In this document: in pieces, positions 1-7,256 of the stretch
How positions within the stretch are numbered: position 1 is the first letter of the stretch
Layout of the letters: the number at the start of each line of letters is the position of its first letter
DNA from: Phycisphaerales bacterium
GTDB taxonomy: Bacteria > Planctomycetota > Phycisphaerae > Phycisphaerales > UBA1924
Length of the DNA stretch: 11,831 nt
Assembly: GCA_029212425.1 (NCBI GenBank)
Contig: JARGNC010000069.1
Span: forward strand, 1 to 11,831
Direction of reading: 5' to 3'
Notes under the pieces: model-generated
Seen by the model: the letters and a program-made list of their open reading frames with translations, nothing else
The model's database searches: none
What the model was told of the DNA's origin: nothing
Position numbers and translations under genes: made by a program

Positions 1-300
1 GCGGCACGATCGCTCGCGGATCGTGCTGTGCGTGGGGAGATTCAACCGCAAGATATTGATCAGCAACTCTTCGCTGAGTCCTTGACCACAAAGGGGTTAC
101 CTGACCCAGACTTGCTCATCCGCACCGGTGGTGATTTCCGTGTCAGCAACTACCTGCTCTGGCAGATCAGTTACGCGGAGATCATGGTGACGGATGTGCA
201 GTGGCCCGATTTCTCACAAGAGCAGTTGTTTGGGATGATCAAAGAGTTTGCAATTCGCTCGAGACGATTCGGAAATATCAACTCTGAATCTCCTTCATAG
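1..300 (+). CDS. uppS: Undecaprenyl diphosphate synthase, C-terminal part (5' end outside window)
   Basis: This cis-prenyltransferase condenses isopentenyl diphosphate units onto farnesyl diphosphate to make undecaprenyl diphosphate, the membrane carrier for peptidoglycan precursors. Only the last 99 residues are present; the frame is open from base 1 and stops with TAG at 298-300. The C-terminal family motif is clear: DPDLLIRTGG, then RVSNYLLWQISYAE and the WPDF block (residues 35-71 of the fragment). The arginines and serine that hold the isopentenyl diphosphate (R41, R47, S49 here) and the metal-binding glutamate (E60) are kept, so the enzyme should be active. The usual SGE before the second arginine reads GGD. 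cdsA follows 19 nt downstream on the same strand, a common pairing of lipid-carrier and phospholipid synthesis genes. The first apparent start at 28 (GTG) is internal. Confidence 0.95.
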   Translation, partial: AARSLADRAVRGEIQPQDIDQQLFAESLTTKGLPDPDLLIRTGGDFRVSNYLLWQISYAEIMVTDVQWPDFSQEQLFGMIKEFAIRSRRFGNINSESPS

Positions 301-319
301 AACGGCTATCCTACTGACC

Positions 320-1243
320 GTGCTCAAGTATCGACTCACATTCGGACCCATTCTGATCGCCGCGATCATCCTGCTCGCTTGGCTCGATGAATACATCGAC
401 GGCCTGAGTGCTCCAGAATTTTTCCCGCAATCCACGATGCCTCCTGGGATCATTGTCGCAGTCATACTTGGGGTTCTTGGGGTGATGGGTTCGCGCGAAG
501 TCGCACGGATTCTGCGTGCGAAATCAGTGATGATCCACACTTGGTTTGCCGCGGTTGCTTCGATCTTCGGGATTCTGGTTGTCGGACTCACTCCGACAGG
601 GACCGCGGGTTCGACCGGTTTCGCGATCGGTGTGTCATCGGTGGTTGGGTCGTTCGTGCTTGGATTGCTGTATGCGATCCGCTCGAAACAGGTAGACGGA
701 GCAATCTTTGTCGGTGCTGGGGTGTTGCTCATCCATGTCTATATGGGGCTGATGCTTGGGTTCTTGCTGCTGATCCGTAGAGAGCATTCCATCTGGATGA
801 TGATCTGGGTGCTCGCATGTGTCAAATCCTGCGATATCGGCGCGTTCTTCACAGGGACGGCGATCGGGAAACACAAACTCATCGAATGGCTCTCACCCAA
901 GAAGACTTGGGAGGGATTGTTCGGGGGACTCCTCACTTCGGGAGCAGTGGGCGGATTGGGATTCTGGTTGCTTGCGAACGGTGGATACGAGAACTACGAC
1001 CCGATGTGGGGCGTCGTGCTTGGAGTGATTTTCGGCGCGATCGGGCAAGCCGGGGATCTGACTGCGAGTTTGTTCAAGCGGGATGCGGGGATCAAAGACG
1101 CGGGGACCAGCGTCCCAGGGTTCGGTGGTATTCTGGATTTGATCGACTCTCCGGTATTGGTAGCCCCCTTCGCATACTGGGCAATCCGGATCGTCATGGA
1201 TCTCTCCGACGCAGGTGCTGATTTGGGCATGCTCGGTGGCTAA
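320..1243 (+). CDS. cdsA: Phosphatidate cytidylyltransferase (CDP-diacylglycerol synthase)
   Basis: This integral membrane enzyme makes CDP-diacylglycerol from CTP and phosphatidic acid, the branch point of phospholipid synthesis. From the GTG at 320 it has 307 residues with several hydrophobic helices (about 8-22, 42-57, 75-91, 104-120, 128-151, 158-169, 202-218, 229-243). The conserved regions are the aspartate in SCDIGAFF (170-177), SPKKTWEG (192-199) and the C-terminal signature at 250-276, which starts SLFKRDAGIKD. The frame is open back to a TTG at 248, but that start would overlap uppS by 53 nt and add an atypical head. GTG 320 gives an N-terminus, MLKYRLTFGP, that matches how such proteins usually begin. 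No clear ribosome binding site precedes it, so the start is less sure than the gene. Within the signature, the usual histidine before GG is F268 and the usual arginine after the first aspartate is L274. It is probably co-transcribed with uppS. Confidence 0.92.
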   Translation: MLKYRLTFGPILIAAIILLAWLDEYIDGLSAPEFFPQSTMPPGIIVAVILGVLGVMGSREVARILRAKSVMIHTWFAAVASIFGILVVGLTPTGTAGSTGFAIGVSSVVGSFVLGLLYAIRSKQVDGAIFVGAGVLLIHVYMGLMLGFLLLIRREHSIWMMIWVLACVKSCDIGAFFTGTAIGKHKLIEWLSPKKTWEGLFGGLLTSGAVGGLGFWLLANGGYENYDPMWGVVLGVIFGAIGQAGDLTASLFKRDAGIKDAGTSVPGFGGILDLIDSPVLVAPFAYWAIRIVMDLSDAGADLGMLGG

Positions 1244-1274
1244 ACTATCCCCATGACCACAACTGCTAAGCCTC

Positions 1275-1280
1275 AGGAGG
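1275..1280 (+). promoter_or_regulatory. Strong ribosome binding site fixing the start of the coiled-coil gene
   Basis: A full AGGAGG lies 5 nt before the ATG at 1286. It sits inside the longer open frame that begins with ATG at 1253, and it is the main reason for preferring the downstream start. Confidence 0.8.
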
Positions 1281-1285
1281 GTTGC

Positions 1286-2041
1286 ATGTCCGTGACCGCC
1301 AAGTTGCTCTCTGTCTTTCGCGTAGATCAACAGATTCAAGGACTTCAGTCCAGGCTTGAGGGAGCCGAACGCTTCCTCGCTGAACAGACCCGCCAACTCG
1401 CGGCTCTTGGGACAGAAAAAGACTCTATCGATACACAACTCCGTCAACTCCGCGCCAGCGAAGCAAATGCTGAAGGTGAAAGCAAGCGGATCGAAACGCA
1501 TATCGATGAACTCCGCGAAAAAATGAATAACGCGGCAACCAACAAAGAATACAAAGCGCTCCTGAGTGAGGTGAACAACCTCAAAGAAGTCCGCTCCACA
1601 CACGACGACCAAGCGATCGAGTTCCTCGAGCAAATCGAAGTGCTGAATACCAAGCTTGAAACCATCAGCACCGCTGTGGCGGATAAAGAAAAAGTACGAT
1701 CGCTTGCTGAAGAGCAGCGTCAGCAGCGTTCGGATGAGATCGCTGAGAAGCTTGCGGAGCTTAAAGCACAACGCGAAGAACTGGTGACCGATGTGCCGAA
1801 GGATGCGATGGCCATCTATGCAGAGCTTCTGGAAATGCGTGGCGAGGATGCGATGGCACCACTCGAGGTTGCGGATCGCAAACGCCACGAGTATGTCTGC
1901 GGCTCATCGATGATGTCGGTCCCTGTCGAGGTTGCTGCGTCGTTGATGCAAGGCAAACTGACTTTGTCCCCCAACGATGGATGCATCTTGTACCTGACCC
2001 CAGAGGTTCAGGAAGAACTCAGCGAAGCGTTCAAAAAATAA
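1286..2041 (+). CDS. Coiled-coil protein of the zinc-ribbon (zf-RING_7 / C4-type) family with a degenerate ribbon
   Basis: The protein has 251 residues from ATG 1286. Residues about 12-168 form a long, charged, heptad-like coiled coil, including the family-typical segment around NNAATNKEYKALLSEV (81-96). A short C-terminal domain follows (about 185-240). Family members usually end in a four-cysteine ribbon: a CxxC knuckle, then a second knuckle of the form CPxCGRILY. Here the first knuckle is C205-G-S-S and the second is S228-P-N-D-G-C-I-L-Y, so three of the four zinc-ligand positions are replaced and an extra cysteine (C233) sits where arginine normally is. The fold probably remains but zinc binding as in relatives is unlikely. 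The biochemical role of the family is poorly defined; nucleic-acid or protein scaffolding has been suggested. It lies 42 nt after cdsA and converges on ruvB. An alternative start at 1253 would add 11 residues. Confidence 0.8.
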   Translation: MSVTAKLLSVFRVDQQIQGLQSRLEGAERFLAEQTRQLAALGTEKDSIDTQLRQLRASEANAEGESKRIETHIDELREKMNNAATNKEYKALLSEVNNLKEVRSTHDDQAIEFLEQIEVLNTKLETISTAVADKEKVRSLAEEQRQQRSDEIAEKLAELKAQREELVTDVPKDAMAIYAELLEMRGEDAMAPLEVADRKRHEYVCGSSMMSVPVEVAASLMQGKLTLSPNDGCILYLTPEVQEELSEAFKK

Positions 2042-2047
2042 CGCCAG

Positions 2048-2060
2048 TTCCCTGCGGGAA
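2048..2060. other. Small inverted repeat between convergent genes
   Basis: A 5-bp stem (TTCCC / GGGAA, 3-nt loop) fills most of the 19 nt between the stop codons of the coiled-coil gene and ruvB. It could serve as a weak bidirectional transcription end, but there is no real T-run on either side. Confidence 0.25.
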
Positions 2061-3119
2061 TTAAAGGGTTGATGTGATTGGCTCTGAGCTGATCGGTTTG
2101 AGACCAAGGTGTTGGCAGCCTTTGCTGGTGATCTGCCTGCCTCGTTTCGTGCGAGCGAGGAAACCGATCTGAAGCAGGTAAGGCTCGACAACATCTTCGA
2201 GTGTCCCCGAATCCTCGTTCATCGTGGCGCTGATCGCTTCAAGACCAGCTGGACCGCCGTTGAAAACTTTGTAGATTGTGGTCAGGTATGAGCGATCGAG
2301 TTCATCGAGTCCGAGGTGATCGATGCCTTCGAGGTTGAGGGCGTCGTCGACGATCTGGGGATTGATCTCGTTGTTGTGACGGACCTGCGCGTAGTCGCGG
2401 ATTCGGCGGAGCAATCGGTTGGCAATGCGAGGTGTTCCACGCGAGCGTGATGCGATAGATCCGAGTGTGTCATGATCGGGGGTAGGGATCTGGAGGAGTC
2501 TGGACGATCTCTGGATGATGTGCATCAGGTCGTCGTCGCTGTAGTATTTGAGGTGGTGGACCAATCCGAATCGTGAACGCATCGGGGAGGACAGCAATCC
2601 GGCGCGGGTTGTAGCTCCAAGGAGCGTGAATGGGGCGCACTTGATCTGGACCGTTCTCGCGTTGAGTCCTGTGTCTAAACAGACATCGATTTTAAAGTCT
2701 TCCATCGCTGGATAGATGAACTCTTCGACAGCGATCGGGAGACGATGGATCTCATCAATGAACAGGACATCTCCAGGAGCTAAGCGGGTCAATGCGGCGA
2801 CAAGATCTGTTCCACGCGCCAGTGCTGGACCTGAGGTGACATGGAGGTTTGTTCCAAGCTCGGTCGCGATGACATGGGCAAGCGTGGTCTTCCCAAGACC
2901 AGGAGGACCATGCAAGAGTACATGCTCAAGGTGCTCTCGTGGCTGGGTGTCGTCTTTGGCCTCTTGGCGAGCTTGCACGGCTTGGACTGCAATCAGCACT
3001 CGCTCGATAAGCTCTGCTTGACCAATGTACTCATCAAGCGACTGTGGACGCAGCGCCCAGTTGGTCTGGTCTTCGACCTCCGTAATGGGTGTCGACGAGA
3101 TGAGGCGTTCGGTGCTCAT
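2061..3119 (-). CDS. ruvB: Holliday junction branch migration DNA helicase RuvB
   Basis: RuvB is the hexameric AAA+ motor that, with RuvA, drives branch migration of Holliday junctions during recombinational repair. The product has 352 residues, normal for the family. Visible motifs are the N-terminal LRPQSLDEYIGQ (23-34), Walker A GPPGLGKT (71-78), Walker B with DE (LFIDEIHRL, 119-127), sensor 1 with the arginine-finger loop (GATTRAG...PMRSRFG, 168-185), sensor 2 (RGTPRIANRLLRR, 227-239) and the C-terminal winged helix ending in EPYLLQIGFLARTKRGR (312-328). Between YIGQ and Walker A, an acidic stretch (about 54-60) is a few residues longer than in most RuvBs. ruvA and ruvC are not adjacent. 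No Shine-Dalgarno sequence precedes the ATG. A strong terminator ends about 70 nt upstream, so the gene needs its own promoter in that gap. Confidence 0.97.
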   Translation of the reverse strand: MSTERLISSTPITEVEDQTNWALRPQSLDEYIGQAELIERVLIAVQAVQARQEAKDDTQPREHLEHVLLHGPPGLGKTTLAHVIATELGTNLHVTSGPALARGTDLVAALTRLAPGDVLFIDEIHRLPIAVEEFIYPAMEDFKIDVCLDTGLNARTVQIKCAPFTLLGATTRAGLLSSPMRSRFGLVHHLKYYSDDDLMHIIQRSSRLLQIPTPDHDTLGSIASRSRGTPRIANRLLRRIRDYAQVRHNNEINPQIVDDALNLEGIDHLGLDELDRSYLTTIYKVFNGGPAGLEAISATMNEDSGTLEDVVEPYLLQIGFLARTKRGRQITSKGCQHLGLKPISSEPITSTL

Positions 3120-3127
3120 GGAGATCG

Positions 3128-3133
3128 ATTGTA
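3128..3133 (-). promoter_or_regulatory. Possible -10 element of ruvB, close enough to give a leaderless mRNA
   Basis: Read on the minus strand this is TACAAT, five of six matches to TATAAT. It ends 8 nt before the ruvB ATG, so transcription would begin at or next to the start codon. No good -35 hexamer is found at 15-19 nt spacing, which limits confidence. Confidence 0.35.
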
Positions 3134-3190
3134 TCGGCGTTTGTTCGTGTTCGGGGTGAATCGTTCGGTTGGATCGAGGAAATCGCGCCC

Positions 3191-3220
3191 AAAAATGGGG
3201 ATCGGCACCAGCCGATCCCC
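3191..3220 (-). terminator. Intrinsic terminator of the M28 peptidase gene
   Basis: A perfect 10-bp stem (minus strand GGGGATCGGC / GCCGATCCCC, 4-nt loop TGGT) is followed directly by ATTTTTGGG on the minus strand. GC-rich stem plus T-run is the textbook rho-independent layout. It lies 29 nt past the peptidase stop and isolates that gene from ruvB. On the plus strand no T-run follows the stem, so it is directional. Confidence 0.85.
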
Positions 3221-3232
3221 GGGGGGGGGGGG
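3221..3232 (+). repeat. Homopolymer of 12 G (12 C on the coding strand)
   Basis: Twelve consecutive G sit directly against the terminator stem, between it and the peptidase stop codon. The run is intergenic, so length changes would not shift a reading frame, but they could alter the transcript end. A homopolymer this long is also prone to sequencing or assembly length errors. Confidence 0.9.
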
Positions 3233-3249
3233 TCGGTTCGAGTGACGAA

Positions 3250-5340
3250 TCAATCGTGGCTGTGGTCGTGGATCGATCCGATCGGCTCGAGATTTCGTTG
3301 GATCGCCGCTTCGTCGCTATAGACTTCTCCGTCGCGTGGGAGGAGTTCCGGAGCGTTGGCGAGGTTGAACGCGACGAGCGCCATGTTGGTCGCGGACTGG
3401 ATCAGGTACTCTTCAATGGCTTGGTCGAAAGTGTCGTTCTGGGTGTGCCATGCGTAGGAGTAGTTTGCACGACCGGTTTCGTCCCAGAAGAATCCTGGGA
3501 CACCTTTGCGATTGAAGGATGCGTGGTCAGATCCGCCGTGGGTGACAATTTTGCCACCGGTTGGGCGGATGTTGACATCGAGGTATCCTGCGTGCTCGTC
3601 GTTGTCCGGATCATCGTCGCGCATCGCTCTGTCGTAATCGGTTTGCGAGAAGAAGAGGCCGTTGGTGTCTGAGCTTGCTTTGGCAAGGTACTCAACCATG
3701 AAGTCCGCTGCTGGGATGCCACCTTGGTAGTTGGTTCCGCCGTCATCGACGAATGCCGCTGAGATTTTGGAGAGCTCTTCTTCGGAGAGGGAGTTGACAT
3801 ACGCCTTGGATCCGAGGAGGCCTTGCTCTTCACCACCCCAAAGGGCGATGCGGATGGTGCGTTTGGGTTTAACACCTGATTCCATAATGATTCGAGCGGC
3901 TTCGGTGACGACGGCTGAACCGGTCGCGTTGTCTACCGCGCCCATCGAACCTGGGCCGTCCCACGAGTCGATGTGCGCGGAGATGATGACGACTTCGTCA
4001 GGGAACTCGGTTCCAGGGATGTCCGCGATGACATTGTAAGTGGGGATTGGTCCTGCTGTGAGTTTGTGGTTGAGATCGAACTCGACTTCGATATCGAGAC
4101 CTTCGTGCAAACGAGCGGTGATGAAGTCGTAATCGCTTTGACGGACATTCACTTCTGCGTCGATCGGATAGTCGCTGATTTCACGGTTTGCCCAGTCGCT
4201 TGCGGATGTTGTCCAGACACGTTCGTCCTTTGAACTGGAGATGAATCCTGCTGGGTTTTCTGCGAGCACGGCAGCGAGCGCGTCGATTTCGTCTTGTGCC
4301 GCGAGTTCTTCATCGGTGATTGCCTTTGAGTCCGCGCGTTTGAACTCGACTGGGTACTCGTTCCCGGAGGTTGCGACGGATTTCCCAGCGGCGGTGTCGC
4401 CGTCGATGGTCACGGTGATGTCCGAAGTTCCCATCGAGTGGGTCCATTTGAAGTTGATGGAATCTCCATCTCGTTTGGCTTCTGAGATTGGTCCTTCTGC
4501 GAAGCCGTCGATCGACATTGACCCGGTGATTCCAGCGTCCGATTCATCGATGTCCATCGTTGCAGGAATCTTGGATCCGTTGTAATCGAATGTTCCTTTC
4601 CACTCGTTGCCTGCAACGGTGTCAGCTGAGTCGGATCCGACATCATTGCTATGGATGCCTTCGCGGATTTCATGACGGAGCGTCATTCGATCGCGCATCA
4701 TGTATCCTGTAGAGCGGATGCCGCCTTTGCCGCCGTAGTTCGGATCGAGCATGACCCATGCACCTTCGTAGCCGCCGCGGTTCGCTTCGTACTCTGACAT
4801 TGTGGTTGGGAGGAAAGCGACATGCCCACTGACCGGGCCTTCGGTTCCGATGGACCACGAGAGTGTTGAGAACTCGATCGTGTGCATGTCTGTGTTTTCT
4901 TTATCAGGATCGTCCGAGATGCGGATGACCTTGCCTGTCGATGGTCCACGATCAAAGCGTGTAGCGATTGTCGCATACTCTGAGAGTCGAGCGTCTTTGA
5001 GCCCCCAACTTGCGAGTTCGTCGCGAGCCCAGCGTTGTGCGTTTTCAAGGTTGGTCGAGCCGGTCAGGCGTGGGCCGTATTCCAAGGTGTACACGCCGAG
5101 GATGTCCATGACTTGCGAGTGATTGCGTCCCTGGTCGATGATTTTCTGGACACTCCGTGAGCTTCCCATGTCGACATCTGGTACATCAACATGCTCTCCT
5201 GCAACCACTGCGTACTGCGCGGTATGTGTGTGGAGCGGGCTTGCGATATTTGAAGTTTCACATCCGCCAAGCGCGACGGCAAGACCTGAAAGGGTGGTGA
5301 GTGTGACAAGTGGGGTAGTACAGAACTGGAAAAGACGCAT
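3250..5340 (-). CDS. M28-family zinc peptidase, lipoprotein, with an inserted beta-rich module
   Basis: The product is a probable membrane-anchored exopeptidase of 696 residues, most like the plasma glutamate carboxypeptidase branch of family M28. The start at 5340 is chosen because AGGAG lies 8 nt upstream and a lipoprotein signal follows at once: hydrophobic 11-24, lipobox LGGC with C27. A start at 5394 would bury the signal behind 18 residues. Residues 80-130 (YGPRLTGS...) form the family's N-terminal part; 160-225 and about 340-425 look like a protease-associated region split by an extra module (about 243-337, starting with a W-K-G-T-F pattern). The catalytic domain shows co-catalytic zinc ligands H456 (SAHIDSW), D470 (GAVDNATG), E504-E505 (WGGEEQGLLGS), the D532-D533 pair and H632 (YAWHTQND). 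The tail HDHSHD may bind metal. The upstream gene is 143 nt away on the same strand; a terminator follows. Confidence 0.9.
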   Translation of the reverse strand: MRLFQFCTTPLVTLTTLSGLAVALGGCETSNIASPLHTHTAQYAVVAGEHVDVPDVDMGSSRSVQKIIDQGRNHSQVMDILGVYTLEYGPRLTGSTNLENAQRWARDELASWGLKDARLSEYATIATRFDRGPSTGKVIRISDDPDKENTDMHTIEFSTLSWSIGTEGPVSGHVAFLPTTMSEYEANRGGYEGAWVMLDPNYGGKGGIRSTGYMMRDRMTLRHEIREGIHSNDVGSDSADTVAGNEWKGTFDYNGSKIPATMDIDESDAGITGSMSIDGFAEGPISEAKRDGDSINFKWTHSMGTSDITVTIDGDTAAGKSVATSGNEYPVEFKRADSKAITDEELAAQDEIDALAAVLAENPAGFISSSKDERVWTTSASDWANREISDYPIDAEVNVRQSDYDFITARLHEGLDIEVEFDLNHKLTAGPIPTYNVIADIPGTEFPDEVVIISAHIDSWDGPGSMGAVDNATGSAVVTEAARIIMESGVKPKRTIRIALWGGEEQGLLGSKAYVNSLSEEELSKISAAFVDDGGTNYQGGIPAADFMVEYLAKASSDTNGLFFSQTDYDRAMRDDDPDNDEHAGYLDVNIRPTGGKIVTHGGSDHASFNRKGVPGFFWDETGRANYSYAWHTQNDTFDQAIEEYLIQSATNMALVAFNLANAPELLPRDGEVYSDEAAIQRNLEPIGSIHDHSHD

Positions 5341-5348
5341 GAACACGA

Positions 5349-5353
5349 CTCCT
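5349..5353 (-). promoter_or_regulatory. Ribosome binding site fixing the start of the M28 peptidase
   Basis: AGGAG on the minus strand lies 8 nt before the ATG at 5340. It supports this start over the upstream in-frame start at 5394 and places the signal peptide at the true N-terminus. Confidence 0.75.
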
Positions 5354-5483
5354 GGAGGTGTGGGTATGGACTGTGAGCCACCGCGTCGCGACAAAAATGG
5401 ACGGGGGCGGTTCAGTATGATACCGGCTCGAATGATGCTGGATGCGTAGAAAGCGGAGTTCTCGTTTCGTGGCTGACGTCAAG

Positions 5484-6971
5484 CTAGATTGGCAATCCCT
5501 TGCGTTTCCAGAGCGAGAGCAGTCTTTCGAGTTCGATGGGTTCCCAGAGTCTGCCGTTGGTCAGCCGGACGCGCATCAGATCGCCGTGAGCGTCAAAGAG
5601 CGCTGTCGTGGGTGGGGTGTCTGGAGAAGTTTTGGTTGTTACGCTCCACATTCCTGGTGATTGTGGTGGTTGCTCAGAGATGTCCCAACGGAGTGTGACC
5701 GAGTTGGTGACAGGGTTGTATGCGTATGCCGCAAAATCACCCTGAAGTTTCTGCTGTGTGATGAGTGGGCCGAGGAGATATGACTGGACCTGCGTGATGT
5801 ACCCTTCCTCAGGGATAAACGGGCTGATGGTGGTGGGGGGGCTGTTTCCATCGACTGATGTGATGTTGAGTTTCCCTCCGATGCGGGCGCCTGTGATCGC
5901 TGAATCTTGTGAAGTGGGTTTGCCATTCTCTCCGAGGTTGTTGCTGTCTTTGACGGTCATTCTGATTGTCCATGTCTCTTCGTTGCCGTCGAGGGACATG
6001 TAGAAAAGGGCGCGGGAATCGATGCGGAGTCCTGAATCGAGTGCCATTGAATCGATCTGGAGCAGGTATCCAAGTTTGCGGTCTTCAGAGCTCCATTTGG
6101 ATTTCTCTTTGTTCCCCAGATCACCTTTGTATCCCGACCACGAGCGTACTCGGCGGTATCCGTGCTCCTTCGCGTCCATCTCGTCACCAGACTTGGCAGG
6201 CGTGTATAAGCGTTCCCACCGTTCGCCTTTCTTCCCAGTGAGTACTGCATCGAGATCATCAATGGTGATTTGATTGAGCAAAGCTTTGGTCGCTTTGAAT
6301 CCCGATGCACGTTTGAGTGATTGCGATGACATTTCTTGCAGATTCATCGTGCCTACAGAGGTTTCGTAGAGCACGCGCGCCATGTCGAATGATTCGTCGT
6401 TCCCCTCGTGCGTGAAGTCGTAGATCAGAAATGTGCGTGGCTTATGACTGAAGATCGTGACGCCTCGGTAGAGGGGATTGCCATTCGCGTTCGGGTTCGG
6501 AGTTCGGACATAGACTCGGTGTCCCGTCCAGATCCCAACTCGAAGGGCAGGCTGCTCAGCGATCACCACAGCTCCACGAGCAGACATGAGTTGGTCACGG
6601 ATGCTGTTCGCGGCTTCCTTCGCGGTGAGTTCTTCGTTGCTTGTCCTTTGTTCCTTGATGATGATGGTGCCAAGGTTCGCTGGGAGTGAGACGCCTGTGC
6701 TGGTCGAGTTCCCAATCCTGACCGTTTCTGCAGTTGCTCCCTCTGGAAGATTGAGGGTGAGTCCTATGGATTCGATGGTGATCGGATCGGGCTGGAGTTG
6801 TGTGATGTTGGGTTCGGATCCAATTTGGGTGGATTGTGCACCAGATTGAGCGAGCGAGATGGGGCTCAGAACGACGATGACGAGCAATAGTGGTCGTATC
6901 CATGCAATGAGCGGGGATCTGGCAGGGGGGATTACGAGGCGTTTCGTCTGGTTCAAGTGAAGTTGGGGCAT
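5484..6971 (-). CDS. Secreted protein of unknown function
   Basis: I do not recognise this 495-residue protein. The N-terminus has a basic region (K10, R11, R18, R26), a hydrophobic core (about 28-40) and a likely signal-peptidase site near ISLAQS (38-43), so it is probably exported to the periplasm or cell surface. The long region before the core is typical of large planctomycete-style signals but could also be a non-cleaved anchor. The rest is soluble and rich in S, T, N and D, and I saw no cysteine. It contains segments such as IWTGHRVYVRTPNPNANG (147-164) and TETWTIRM-like beta strands (332-339), with no catalytic motif I can name. Only a weak purine stretch precedes the ATG. It is upstream of the M28 lipoprotein on the same strand and divergent from the S10 operon. 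It could share a transcript with the peptidase, as no terminator is seen between them. Confidence 0.75.
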   Translation of the reverse strand: MPQLHLNQTKRLVIPPARSPLIAWIRPLLLVIVVLSPISLAQSGAQSTQIGSEPNITQLQPDPITIESIGLTLNLPEGATAETVRIGNSTSTGVSLPANLGTIIIKEQRTSNEELTAKEAANSIRDQLMSARGAVVIAEQPALRVGIWTGHRVYVRTPNPNANGNPLYRGVTIFSHKPRTFLIYDFTHEGNDESFDMARVLYETSVGTMNLQEMSSQSLKRASGFKATKALLNQITIDDLDAVLTGKKGERWERLYTPAKSGDEMDAKEHGYRRVRSWSGYKGDLGNKEKSKWSSEDRKLGYLLQIDSMALDSGLRIDSRALFYMSLDGNEETWTIRMTVKDSNNLGENGKPTSQDSAITGARIGGKLNITSVDGNSPPTTISPFIPEEGYITQVQSYLLGPLITQQKLQGDFAAYAYNPVTNSVTLRWDISEQPPQSPGMWSVTTKTSPDTPPTTALFDAHGDLMRVRLTNGRLWEPIELERLLSLWKRKGLPI

Positions 6972-7072
6972 TTGGTTCGTCTCTTGTGGAGTTTGGGCAG
7001 TGGTGGATTCCCGTTCCGATATGATCGGCTGGATCCATCTGAAGTATTCATACGCAGTCGAAGGAGTCCGGG

Positions 7073-7100
7073 TTGACCGAGCGAGCGTGGGGGCTATGCT
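7073..7100 (+). promoter_or_regulatory. Probable sigma70-type promoter of the S10 operon
   Basis: TTGACC (7073-7078, five of six matches) and TATGCT (7095-7100, four of six) are separated by 16 nt. The position, about 150 nt before rpsJ and in a divergent intergenic region, suits the operon promoter. Transcription would start near 7107. This is a consensus match by eye only. Confidence 0.5.
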
Positions 7101-7106
7101 TCTCGT

Positions 7107-7256
7107 CCCGCTCGGCGTAGTCGAGGGGCAGACCAGAGCCGGAAGTCAGTTCTGATCTGAAACAAATGAAGAAACGGGCGGCTGATTCGGTGAATCAGTA
7201 TCCAATCAATGATCTGAGCAGATTGAAGCTCATCTCAACGACGAGGTTTGAACACT
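7107..7256 (+). promoter_or_regulatory. Folded 5' leader of the S10 operon
   Basis: The leader holds three potential hairpins. Stem CTCG/CGAG with flanking CC/GG pairs spans 7108-7128. An imperfect 9-bp stem (CAGACCAGA with TCTGATCTG, one mismatch) spans 7129-7159. A perfect 7-bp stem with loop GGT (CTGATTC/GAATCAG) spans 7182-7198. In E. coli the S10 leader is the target of repression by L4; whether this leader acts the same way is not shown. The region also covers most of the 285-nt gap between the divergent genes; no convincing promoter for the minus-strand gene was seen there. Confidence 0.4.

Noticed and set aside
248..319. TTG start for cdsA, giving 24 extra residues
   Set aside because: It overlaps uppS by 53 nt and the added residues are uncharged by any family feature; the GTG at 320 matches the family's usual N-terminus better.
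893..1888. A 331-codon open frame on the minus strand, antisense to cdsA and the coiled-coil gene
   Set aside because: It spans two recognisable genes on the opposite strand, has no recognisable domain, and is explained by the codon pattern of the true genes.
3169..3672. A 167-codon plus-strand frame crossing the terminator and the 3' end of the peptidase gene
   Set aside because: It runs through the poly-G tract and is antisense to a clear catalytic domain, with no recognisable protein features.
5341..5394. Upstream start for the M28 peptidase, giving 18 extra residues
   Set aside because: The added residues would sit in front of the lipoprotein signal, and a good AGGAG lies just before the downstream ATG.
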